Source: Talinum fruticosum
Taxonomy: Eukaryota; Streptophyta; Magnoliopsida; Caryophyllales; Talinaceae
Assembly: GCA_021018815.1 (NCBI GenBank)
Contig: JAITYX010000089.1
Span: 682,001-746,000, forward strand
DNA length: 64,000 nt
Reading direction: 5' to 3'
The position numbers were made by a program, and so were the translations under genes. Below the pieces are notes generated by a model. That model was not told the origin of the DNA, did no database searches, and saw nothing but the letters and a program-made list of their open reading frames with translations. Shown here one piece after another: positions 26,926-38,683 of the stretch. Numbering within the stretch: position 1 is the stretch's first letter; every line of letters starts with the position of its first letter.

Positions 26926-29900
26926 TTACGAAGCAATTAAATCTGCTGCGAGGCCCCTAGCAGAGTTCAAAAATCCATGACTCTGGAGCTCGTTATCACT
27001 TCCCAAGGATAACCATAAACTTCGAAAGAAACTTTGAAAAGAAAAAACTGATTGGGTTGTGCCTTCAGCCTCATCATCAGTTGATGAATCACACAGTTTG
27101 GAGACATTGTCTGATAACTGGTCATCATCTACAACTGGACTATCTGATAGTACTGTTTTTTGTTGATGTTTTCCCATTCTCTTTTGGACCAATGCCTCCA
27201 ACCTCATAGCCATCTCCATTGCTCGCTCAATACATGATGGAGGCAGCTGCAACAAAGAGGTAATAAAGTTCAAAGGCAATGGCTAAAGAAAAAGTCGAGT
27301 TCTTTTGTTTTGGTTTTTTTTTTTTTTTTGAGGGGGGTGTCAAAGACTAGGATCTTGGCAAGTCTGCCAAGGGTTTTTTCTACATTTATCTTTTCCTTTG
27401 CTTGGTAGATGGTTTACTTTGAGGCAGCAATGGCAAGGAGTAAAAATGGCTAACCTGCGCGAGCTGAGCAACCTTGAAACCAAAGCTCCTCTGAGATATA
27501 CCAGGTACAAGCTTATAGAGGTAGGTGACATCTTCATGGTCCATCTTGCCATCATTTTGACAGGGCTTTGAGCCAACTTCATAATCTTTTTGTGATGTCA
27601 GATATGAAACATGGTATGTTCCGACAGCACCAGGAAATTCCTTCTGGATATCAGCAATTTTAGGGTAGTGAGTGACAAAGAGCACCATGCAGCTCTTCTT
27701 CTCCAGAAGGTAATGCAATGTAGCATAAGCAATTGCTACACCATCATGAGTACTTGTGCCTCTTCCCAACTCATCCAGAATAACTAGGGAGCGATACGTG
27801 CAATTGCAGAGTATGTTAGAAGCCTCACTGAGTTCTTCCAGAAATGTGCTCCTTCCTTGTTGGATGTTGTCAGACGCCCCCATTCGGGTGTAAACAGCAT
27901 CCAGGACGTGAAGTTTAGCGGATGAAGCAGGTACAAAGGAACCCACCTAGAAATATTGTTAAATAAGACAACTTTTTGGGTTCAGAAAAAGAAGGAAAAC
28001 TGATTTTATGGTAAAACTAGCATGTTAACAAACAACAGTAATGGAAAGAACAACGAACAATCAGTGAAGTTAATGCCGTATGCTAAGAGGGGAAATGCCG
28101 ACATGACGCACATAGAAGAGCGGATTCACTTCCTATTCCGATGAGATGTCAGTTCCTTTCGCGCAAACTGCTCTTTTATATGCCTGCTATTCCTCGTACA
28201 AAAACCTATTTCATTGCCTTAATTTAATGGCAACCCCCCCACAAAGAAAAAGGCTCGATAAGGCAAATCTGTGGGAAAACGTCGAAGCAGGTTTAGAATC
28301 AATCCCATCTGCCCCAGGGGCAATAATAGGTTAATCAGGTTAATCCTTCTTTCCTTGAGTCTTGTGCCCAGTTTTCGGGACCTGTGTTCGTGATCCGTGT
28401 GGGGACTGGTTGGATGTATTCTATATAGAAAGAGAAGGCACTGCACCAGGGGAAGGCCTTCAGGCACTTTCAAGTCACCTCAACTTAAAAGTATTAATGA
28501 CTGACAGAAGGCATTGGCCTTTGAAGGCTGACCCGCCTGCGCTTGCCGAAGGGATATAGGCTTTGTTCCACTAAGGCAAGCAACTAGTGAAGATGCCGAG
28601 AATCATCCGCTCTAGAGCTTTCCAAAACTAATCAGTCCTAGCTTCCTAACCTTTCCTAGTACTAGTAGGAAGGCGGACATATCCATAGACTTTCTCATTT
28701 TATACCACACAGGATTGCTGTAACTGGTACAGGGCGGGACAACTAATCTTCTAAAGGAATAAAACAACTGCTACTGCAAGCCCTGAACTTTCAGGAGACT
28801 CTTTTTCAGATGAGCTGGACAGGTCTTCCATATCAAAGAATGAACCAAGCAATTAACGATCTTACTGGTATATGCAATAGGAAGATGTAACTTATGAATG
28901 CCTTTTTACTAAAAAAAAACATTGAGCCAGAATCCTGTCACTCAAGAGAGCAAGTCCGGAACTCCATAAGATAAGGAATCGGGACAGACTGATAAAGCGT
29001 ACCGGGAATGAAGAAAAGAAGGACCAGGTGGGCTCAACGCGGAGCAAGCAAGAATACTTATTACAATTCTAGCGACAGAGAGAGGAGTTAAGGGGAGGTT
29101 CAAATAAGCAAAAGAAGGAAAGCAGTAAACAAGCAAGACAGCTAAGCACAAATCGAGGTTGATAGGAAGCAAGCAACTCATTGATTGCGCATAGCATAGC
29201 CCTTATATAGTATAGGAAAAGCAGGAATGGAAATAATGGAAGAGCGGTATCCTAGTCAAGGAGATGTGAAGTCTTGGCTTTAAGGCAGAGTTAAAGTTAC
29301 AATCATTTGAGAGACGAGCAAGGACCGTGAACCCGCCTAGCTTGTAGAAGACTATGCGCCAACCCGTGTGGCCATAACCAGAAGTAGTTTGTTGAATAAG
29401 ACCTATACTTGATATTAACCTCAAAAGTGCCCGTAAAAGCCTTTTTGAAAGACAGATGGAACTGGAGGAGCACTTGCTGCCTGAAACCACAAAACAGGAA
29501 TAGTTCAACCTCCTCGCAGTTGCTGGAAGCTCATGAAAAGGGACCATCAAATCATGTTCACCACAAGCTTGCATATACTATAAAAATACTTGTGGTATCT
29601 TGCAGCAAATAGTGAGAATTTTGAATCATATCATATATTTAAATATGTTATTGAGGCTATGCTGTGAGTTTATGGGTCTCTTGTGAACAGCCTCTCCGCA
29701 TGAAGGATATGTTATAGTTGTTGGAACCATATTGTGACTGTCTGACTGGGCATCTCCCCCTCCCCGTGGGCCTTGGGAGCATGAATTTTACAATAAGTTT
29801 CAACCATGCTTCATGTCAAACTGTCGAGTACCCAACATGGATACTCGAGGTTAAATCAGGAGTCCAAGTGGTTCAGCAGAGATAGAAAGCATCAACTTCT

Positions 29901-32900
29901 AATGACACATCCACTTGGTATATACAAAATCATCAACAAGACACAAAAGCAAGTGTGGAGAAGCACAATTACTTCTAATGTACCTGAGCCATGATTGTAA
30001 TAAGAGCAACTTGGCGAATATAGCAACTCTTGCCACCCATGTTTGGTCCAGTAATTATCTGACAGTATTGCCCATCTCCACGTAGATGAGTATTATTTGG
30101 GACAAAATTATCTTGCAACATGGTCTCCAGAACCTACAAAGCTCCATTAGTTATGAGTTAATAACAGTACTGCCATACTTTCCATTCTATTCAAGATGCA
30201 TGATTATAGACAGAAGTATTGTATTTTGAATGATCAACTAAGCATCTAATAATTTAGCATAGAAAATAAGGTTTATATTCTCAGAATTTTCTTACTCGGA
30301 GATTAGGGAGAATCACAAAGCTTACCCGCCCCATCTCTTTCTGTCAGCCAAAATTAACCATAATGGCAAAACTCTTTTGGGCATAGCAAGTTCAATAAAA
30401 AAATGGGTGAACAAAGTGCACGTATAACAAAATGACATTTCAGAGGTATAGTAATGGCTGAAGCTTTATCCTTCACAAAAGAAACATTGGTACAACATGA
30501 CATACCGGATGACGACCACCGCTAATCTGTATTTGAACAGGTTCATTATCCTCCACAAAAATGGGACGGGTATAATTCTGAAATAGCCACATCCAAAAAA
30601 AAAGCACCAAAATGTTAAAATAGCCTGACATGAACTTGTATAACCTAAAGAGATTAAAAAAAAAACTAAATAAATTATTAAATAAAGCACTTTCATAAAA
30701 TAGACAATTTCTCTCATATATACCTTAGTTCTTGAGAGAATAGCAAGTGAATGCAAACAATCCAAAGCCGCTAGTGCTTGAACAGCAGCTTGATATTCTG
30801 CATAATGTCTGGCAAATTCCCCAAGAATTTATCCCATGCAGCTCGACAAACAACAGCGAGTTCTTCATTTGCCAATGACAATTGATCCAGAGCAGTCAAA
30901 ACTTCAGGTGGATGATAACGAACTGTTTTCTTTGTACTATTTACTTTCACCCAACTTGAGGGCACTCTAGCATCTGAAGGCATCTGCAATATAAGTTATC
31001 ATAGTTATATTTTATAGTAAAATGTCCAAAATAAGACTTCCAAAGTCCAGGAAGAGTTGTATCTCAAGGACCTACAGGTTATATTGGCTTACATTGGAAG
31101 AAGGAACAGATGCAAGGTCATAGATGCCCTAATTACAGGTGTGATGTGGATAGATGAGGTGCGACTGCCATGAGGGTTTGAGGTGAAGAAGGCTGAAGGG
31201 GGTAGAAGGTAAGGTGATGGCAAAAGAATGATGACGAGCTGGTTTGTATATTGAAAACCAAACAACTACTGCTGGTTTGAGTATTCCCTCCCATATACTA
31301 CTCATGTTACGTAAAACACTTATAGATTCCCCTCATACAATGAGAAGAAAACATTCTCATCGGTGAAATCTTGTCATCCAATTGCATGTGTAGCAGAAGT
31401 AGCATTAATGAAGAAAGGCTTCCAAAATAACAATCTACCTCTATCAAATGAGTTGTTCCAGCCACAGTCATGAACTCCAATTTTGGCTTGCCAAGCTGCT
31501 TGCGGAACAAAGAAATCAACAAATCCAACTTCTCATTCGCCAATTGAACCTTTGTCCTAGCTCTGGCAACCTGAAAAATAATTTTTGTAATATAAGAAAG
31601 AGACAGAAACAAGGGACTTCAGATAAGATGCAAAATCAACTCCTGAAAGAAACCTCAGAGAACTGGCCATCATCAACTGAAATGAGATTCAAGATATCCC
31701 CCTTATCAGCTGCCTCTTTATTAAGGGTTGATAAAAGTTTAATGGAACAGCTTATCACACTGGATGAAGCGGCTGCTTGAATCAAGTTTCTCAGCAATGA
31801 GGAATGAACAGTTTCAATCTCAAGTTGCTGAAGTTGCTTTGCAGCTAGTAAGACAACTTGAACAACGGCGACAAACTGTTGCAGTGTGGTGTATGAGAAT
31901 CGTCATTACACGCTGAACTTAACATGATAAAATCAACTCAAAAGTCAAAAAATCAAGAGTAAACTAGGACAATTTCAATCAGGTCATTGAAGAATTAGAA
32001 TATATTGAGAAGCCTTCGGCAAAGTTTTCCACTACTAAGGACCCTTTTTTTTATCATTTCTGCTTCTGCTGTGATTATTCAATAATTCGTGCAAGGGCCA
32101 GCCAAAATACACGACCGCGACGAGCATGTAAACACATCTAGAAGAATAAAGACCACATCATTTCTGACACTCCGTCTCCCCTTTGTAGAGCAAGCCACTG
32201 AACTTATAAAATTTCAAACAACAATTCGCACTAGCCCATCGGGTCTACTAAGTGATTCCTTCCATGTGATAACAGAAGCGCTTCTCTATCAAAAAATAGA
32301 AAATGGTTCAAGCACATACAGGACAATAATCTTCAATACCTCAGATGGGGTTGCTGTCTTATGAAAAATTCTTGTAATTCCACGTTGAATATCAGTTGAC
32401 TGCCCCAGCATAGTTAGAACTGAAGAAAGGACACAACTGATATCATTTGGAACAGCAGAAATTTCCTCTGAGATTCCCTCACCAAGCTGCTGGAAGCTAT
32501 CTGAAGCACTAAAACCACCCATAGATTTTGCAATCTCAGCAACAGCATCAAGACGAGCTGCTATCATGTTTCTATCACATAGTGGGTGAGTTATCTGGAC
32601 CATTGAGTGAATATTCAGATCAAACAGCATAACTGAACCAGTTGAGAGTAGAGTTTAGTTCCATCCATACCCAATGCCGCAGGAGCCTTTGACCAAAAAT
32701 TGTAAGAGTATGATTCATAGTCTGAAGCAAGGAACCAGACTCGGATCCATTGGTGTTATTCTTCAAAACCTTGACAAGCAGGTCGAAACTTATAAGTGGC
32801 AAAGAATAAGACAACTATTACCAGGAAATAAATGTTCTTTTTTTTCTTTCCTTGATAAGTACCGGTAAAGAAAAAAATACAAATATTCTTTCACTATTAG

Positions 32901-35900
32901 GTGATCCACATTACTCATAGGTAGGTCAGTTTGCCGAAACTGTTGTTAGGACAGTAATCTCATATTCAGAATTAAAAAGCACCATCATTCCCCTAATACA
33001 AATGCTCTTCTGGTACAATGAAGTAGAGTGGTAATTGTTGCACAAGGCCAGAGCCTTAGTTTAAAAAAGATCAAGGCACACAAACGCGCAAAGGGTCCTC
33101 AGGCTGGGAAGCGGGCTTCGAGGCAAAGGCGCGGGCTTTTTGGAACGAGGCACACTTACCAAAAAATACTTGAAAATCATTATCAAACAAAATTTTTTGT
33201 CGAATATAATAGATGATAACATCAAATAAGTAATTAAATATCATTGTAACTATGAAAAATACCACAAAGAGCCTTAGATTGTGATAACACAATGAATTCA
33301 CTACGATTTTCACCGAAAAAGCAAAAAAAAAAAAAAAGAAAAAAATAGCACCAATTGAAAAAAGGTGCAACTAACCCACTTACCCAAAATCCAACAAAGA
33401 CAGAGACAAAAGAAAGAGAAGGGGAGGGGGAAAAAGGAAAATAGCAAAAAAATAAAAAAGCCCATTGAGGCACGCGAGGTGCACGCGTGCTGACTGAGGC
33501 GCAGACTGAGGTCAGAGGACTTTTTGAAGGAGGGGCTTAGCTTCACCCCTTGCAAGGCGCAAGGGTGTGGGCTTTGGGCTTTTGTGAGCCTAGGCCCGCT
33601 TTTTTAGACTACGTTACTACTTATAACTTTTCCATTCTCTCTTGGATCATAGAAGGTGATCTGAAATTAAGAATGAACAAGATTTTAGTGTTTGGGCGGT
33701 GTACAATGGGGTTGAAATAATTTAGAATGGTCCTAAAATAGCCAAGAAACTTTTGAATTATCACTAGGTTTGTTAAGATATTATTTTCCAACTTTCCGAA
33801 AATTTTTCAAAAATTGCAAAAACCATGAGTAATAGCCTTCATTTTTGGGCCTCAAAAGGAGCTAAGACCCCTACGCCTCTGAAACCCATTGGGACGTTCA
33901 CAATATACCCTTTATAAATTTAGAAGATCTTGATAATTACTATTTACGACGTTTCCATTGTCTTTTGGATCTTAGAAGGTGAACCGAAAGTAGTCAAGAA
34001 TGAACAAGATTTTAATGTTTTGGTGGTGTGCAATGCTATTGAAACGATTTAGAATGGGCTTAAATAGCCAAGAACCTTTTGAATTATCACTAGGTTTATT
34101 AAGATATTATTTGATAACTTCCCAAAAATTACCCAAAAATTGCAAAAAACCATGGATAATGGCCTTCATTTTTCGGTCATGGAAGGAGTTGACCACTATG
34201 CCTCTGAAACCCCTTGGGACGTTCATAGTATTCTATTTATGAATTTAGATAATCTTGATGATTACTACTTATGATGTTGTCATTGTCTTTTCAATCTTAC
34301 AAGTTGATTCAACAACATCCAAGAATGAGCAAGATGATTTTAGTGTGTTGGTGGTGTACAATGTTGTTGAAATAATTTAGAATGGGCCTACAATAGCCAA
34401 GAACCTTTTGAATTATCAGTAGGTTTGTTAAGATATTATTTGACAACTTTCCGAAAATTTCCCAAAAATGGCAAAAACTCATGGATAATAGCCTTCATTT
34501 TTGGGTCTTGGAAGAGTTGACCACTATGCCTCTGAAACCCTTTGGGACATTGAAAGTATTCTCTTTACGAATTAAGATTATCTTGATAATTACTATTTAT
34601 GACTTTAATGTTGCTTTTGAATCTTAGAACGTGATCCGAAGGCGAGTTAAGAATGTGCAAGATTTTAATGTTTTTGTGGTGTGCAATGATGTTGAAATGA
34701 TTTAGAATGGGCCTAAAATAGCCAAGAACCTTTTGAATTATCACTGGATTTGTTAGAATATTATTTGACAACTTTCCGAAAATTTCCCGAAAATTGCAAA
34801 AACCATGGATAATAGCCTTCATTTTTGGGTCTTCGAATAAGCTCACCATTACGCCTCCGAAACCCCTTCGGACATTAACAGTATCCTCATTATAAATTTA
34901 GATGATTTTGATGATTACTACTAATGACGTTTACATTATCTTTTTATTTTAGAAGGTGATCCAAAGGCAGTCAAAAATGAGCAAGACTTTAGTGTTGATA
35001 GCCAGGAACCTTATGAATTATCACTAGGTTTGTTAAGATATTATTTAATAACTTTACCAAAATTTCCCAAAAATTGCAAAAAACCATGGATAATAGCCTT
35101 CATTTTTGGGCCTTCGAAGAAGTTGCCCACTACGCCTCTGAAACCCCTTGGGACGTTAACAATGTTCTCTTTATAAATTTAGATGATCTTGATGATTATT
35201 ACTTATGACGTTGTCATTGTCTTTTAGATCTTAGAAGGTCATCCGAAAGTAGTCAAGAATGCGAAAGATTTTAGTGTTTTGGTGGTGTGCAATGCTATTG
35301 AAATGATTTACAATGGGCCTAAAATAGCCAAGAACCTATTGAATTATCACTAGGTTTGTTAAATTATTTGACAATTTTATGAAAATTTCCAAACAATTGT
35401 AAAAAACTATGGATAATAGCCTTCATTTTTGGGTCTTGTAAGGAGTTGACCATTGTGCCTCTGAAACACCTTGGGACATTAAGAGTATTCTCTTTATTAA
35501 TTCAGATAATCTTGATGATTACTACTTATGACGTTGCCATTGTCTTTTGGATCTTAAAAAGTGATCTCAAAGCAACAAAAAATGAGGAAGATTTTAATGT
35601 TTTCCGGTGTACAATGTTGTTGAAATGATTTAGAATTGGTCAAAAATAGCCAAGAACCTTTTGAATTATCACTAGGTTTATTAAGATATTATTTTACAAC
35701 TTTCCAAAAATTTTCCAAAAATTACAAAATCCATGGATAATAGGCTTTATTTTTGGATCTTGGAAGGAGTTGATCACTACGCCTCTGAAACCCCTTGGGA
35801 CATTAAGGGTAATCTCTTTATGAATTTACATGATCTTGATGATTACTACTTAGACCACTATGTCTCTTAAATCCCTTGGGATGTTAACACTATCCTCTTT

Positions 35901-38683
35901 ATGAATTTAGACGATCTTCATGATTACCACTCTTAGTTTAAAAAGCTCAAGGCGCACAAAAGCGCACGAGTGAGGTGGAACGAGGCACACTTACTAAAAA
36001 TGCTTGAAAATCATTACCAAGCAATATTTTTATCGAATATGATAGATGATGACATCAAATAAGTAATTAGATATTATTGTAACTACAAAAATACCACAAA
36101 GAGCCTTAGATTATGATAACACAATGAATTCGTCACGATTTTCACTGAAAAAGCAAGCAAACAAAAGAAAAAAATAGCACCAATTGAAAAAAGGTGCAAC
36201 TAACCCACTTACTCACAATCTAACAAAGACAGACAGAAGAAAGAGAAGGGGGAGGGAGACAGGAAAATAGCAAAAAAAAAAAACAGAAAAAGGCCCATTG
36301 AGGGACGCAAGGCAGACGAGGCGCAACTGCGAGGCATGCCTCAGAGGGCTTTTAGAGGGGCTGGGCTTCATCCCTTGCAAGGCGCAAGGGGGTGGGCTTT
36401 GTGAGCCTAGGCGCACCCTGGGCGCGCTTTTTAAACTAAGGCCAGAGCAGATTATTAGTCTAGTTAAAAAACACTTTATAATATTCCTGCTCACAATGCA
36501 TAAAGCCACAGAAAGCCTCAAGCATAACATCAATCTCTTCAATTGGCCTTAAGTCCATGATTCAGAGTTCTTGCCAATTAGTATTGCTCTCTCCCTCTCT
36601 CAGGGAAGGGCTTTACAAGAATATATATATCCTGATTGCAAAGTACCTCTAGTTGTTGAAGAGTATTGGCTGAAAGGTTCATCTCCATATTGTTTGAAAA
36701 GGCCCTAAATGAAGCTCCAAGAGACAGAATTCTCTCAAGACCAAATTGCTTGAGATGCTGTATGGTGACAGCCAGTGCCTGCACAGCTAATTCCGGCATG
36801 CCTATGATCCCCTATAACGACATAGAATTACAACACAAAACCAATAGTGAGAAGAAGATAAGCTCACACGAAACCTTAACGGCACACACACATACATGAA
36901 CACATGGTACAAACAGCAAAGGCAAGTCTATTAAAGAAGATTTGTAGTTCACATAGCCTGGCAGACTGATTTCAATCCACAGTGACAAGTGAATAAGCAT
37001 ATTCTAGTTGAACTCACACACTCTCATCAGCAATAAAAAATCATACTGTGACATGAGACATTAAGTGCTACCTAAATGCTAGAATAATTGCATGGAATTT
37101 ACCTCACTTTTTTGTGCAAGGAATATACTTTACCAATGATGTACCTTAATGGCTAGCCCCAGGATTCCATCAGGAGCAACTTCTTCATCATGATGCTCTG
37201 AATTACCTTCATTCGTGGAGTCAAAGAAAGACATCAGTGTAGCCAGGGCTCCTCCATCTTTGAAACAATCACATGAAGCACGCTCCAAACGGATATGGGA
37301 TTTAGGCCCACCATATGACAATAGCAACTGAGGAAAGAATTGAAACTATTTAAGACATGATATTACATAATCAAATCAATAAGGAACTAACACAATGAAC
37401 TGCAGAGATTATAAGCTGAAAGAAATCCAACCTAAAAACTTAGTAAACAATACTTTCAGGAGGTGCAGCTTTAATAGACAAGGCCAGATTGAGTAGAATT
37501 GGACTTTGGGTGGCATTAAATGATCAATATTCATTTGACCAAAACTTCCATAATTGATGCATATCACAGTATTCAAAAGCCAGATTGAGCAGTATGTTGA
37601 AGCTTCATGAACTACTATTCAAATTAAATATCTCATAGATAACTTGAAAGCAGTTATTAGACAGTAGGATCTCAGAACAAAGCAGAGAACAAATGAATCA
37701 CCTTTTCAGTTCTTTTAGATAGAGGCTCCCCAAGAAGCAACTCTGCAGGGGACAAACTCAAAAGGATGGCCTCAAGCCCAGCCCTCATAAAGTTATCATT
37801 GAATTCTCCATAAACAACATCCCCAGTTGATATTTCAACAGCCACAACCCCAATTTTCACCTCAAAACTGCTCTCTATCCCACAATCCACATTTTCCACC
37901 AAAACATCCTTCTCGACCACACATAGCAAGTAGTTATTCAATGATCCACAACCCTCTTCGCCACCCCCAAATCCTCAGCCGCCTCAATGGTGGCTTTGGT
38001 GTACAATGCCGATAGACCACGAGAAAATGGGCCCATCCGGTTCGACCCGTGGGCCTTAATCGTGGCGGTTTCAGTTTGCTTGACAACACCCACCTTATAC
38101 CCTTCACTGACAAGCTTCCTAACATGAACATTTAACCTAAAAGTGGGGATACTAGCAGTTAAGAAATTATGGTCCATATGGGCATAAATACCTAATAACC
38201 TAGCAGCAATCTCAGCATCTTTACCAAAAACCTATACTTATAACCAACCTCAATCATCAAAAGAACATCTGGGTATTTGTTCTTAAGTTCCACCACTTGT
38301 TGCTCAAGTGGAGTATACTTCGGCTGGGAATTATTCGGTTGTTTCTGCTGGGGTTTCTGGGAAGCTTCTGGAGCATCATCAGTGGGTTCTAGAAGCTTCT
38401 GGAGGAACTTCTGGTGGAGGGAGGGATTGGAAGTGGGCAAAGGGGGTATTGGGTTCTGGGTATGAGGGGAAAGTTTTGGTCTTTTAGAGGAATTGTTGTT
38501 ATGAGAGAGATATTCTGAGGATTTGAGGCGTTTGGCAGGGGAGAAAGAGACGGTGGCAGTGATTTTAGGGGGTGTGGAACGGTGAGGAGAGAAAGAAGAC
38601 GGATGATTGGAGGAGGGAGATGAAGGGGCTTTAGGTTTGGGAGCAAAGAAGCGGGAAATCACCTGTTGCTTCTGTTTCCCCAT
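26926..38683 (-). CDS. MSH3: DNA mismatch repair protein MSH3 (MutS-beta), 12 exons, three 1-base breaks
   Basis: MSH3 pairs with MSH2 to recognise insertion/deletion loops. Exons: 38683-37702, 37327-37145, 36811-36647, 32769-32671, 32594-32340, 31875-31654, 31570-31439, 30983-30724, 30577-30506, 30133-29984, 27946-27455 and 27246-26926. With three single-base gaps filled the product would be 1111 residues, normal for plants. Residues 6-13 form a PCNA-binding PIP box (QQVISRFF). The mismatch-binding domain starts near 122 ([20 protein letters not shown]). Connector, lever and clamp domains follow. The ATPase has Walker A GPNMGGKS (about 820), STFLEE, and Walker [13 protein letters not shown] (about 900). 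Breaks lie at homopolymers 38226-38230, 37964-37968 and 30819-30822. As written, translation would stop near residue 164. All 22 splice-site dinucleotides and all other codons are intact, which argues against an old pseudogene. Confidence 0.95.
28070..29480. other. Probable mitochondrial DNA insertion (NUMT) in MSH3 intron 10
   Basis: This part of the 2 kb intron 27947-29983 is visibly less AT-rich than its surroundings. It has the texture of plant mitochondrial spacer: mixed GC words such as CCTTTCCTAGTACTAGTAGG, AAGCAAGCAA runs, GAAGGCCTTCAGGC and several medium-length open frames without family identity (for example 28219-28473, 28942-29181 and 29203-29574, all minus). No mitochondrial gene is recognised, the ends are approximate, and the call rests on composition and style only. 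Confidence 0.45.
33055..33613. repeat. MITE-like terminal segment, left copy
   Basis: It starts CTTAGTTTAAAAAAG and ends near GCTTTTTTAGACTAC, a worn inverted version of the start. It carries GGCGC-rich words near both ends and an AT-rich centre (ACCACAAAGAGCCTTAGATT, GCACCAATTGAAAAAAGGTG) that is shared with 35932-36440 in direct orientation. Short frames in it are low-complexity artefacts. Confidence 0.7.
33614..35931. repeat. Tandem array, about seven ~325 bp units
   Basis: The word CCTCTGAAACCCC (with variants) recurs at about 33876, 34201, 34529, 34852, 35134, 35458 and 35782, spacings of 325, 328, 323, 282, 324 and 324. A truncated copy follows at about 35863. Each unit also carries AGCCAAGAACCTTTTGAATT and ATAGCCTTCATTTTTGGGTC. 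One unit lacks about 42 bp. The units are diverged, so the array is not recent. Confidence 0.85.
35932..36440. repeat. MITE-like terminal segment, right copy
   Basis: It starts CTTAGTTTAAAAAGCTC and ends GCGCGCTTTTTAAACTAAG, with better preserved inverted ends than the left copy. The internal sequence parallels the left copy in the same orientation. It is bordered on the right by the GCCAGAGC target duplication. Confidence 0.7.

Larger units (their letters stand above)
33055..36440. mobile_element. Composite TIR element (hAT-like) in MSH3 intron 3
   Basis: The 3386 bp unit begins CTTAGTTTAAAAA and ends TTTTTAAACTAAG, exact inverse complements. It is flanked by the 8 bp direct repeat GCCAGAGC at 33047-33054 and 36441-36448, read as a target-site duplication. 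Eight bases suit the hAT class; a preceding shared G makes a 9 bp (Mutator-like) duplication possible. Inside are two related ~510-560 bp MITE-like segments at the ends, in the same orientation, around a ~325 bp tandem array. No transposase frame is seen, so it is non-autonomous. Confidence 0.75.

Noticed and set aside
28219..29574. Medium-length open frames in MSH3 intron 10
   Set aside because: They are not recognisable proteins and are typical of chance frames in GC-richer organelle-like DNA.
33071..33555. Several overlapping open frames rich in Phe and Ser
   Set aside because: They lie in the AT-rich part of the MITE-like left segment, read in several frames, and have no family signature.
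33614..35931. Regularly spaced repeats as a possible CRISPR array
   Set aside because: Units are about 325 bp, contiguous and diverged, without spacers, and lie in a plant gene intron.
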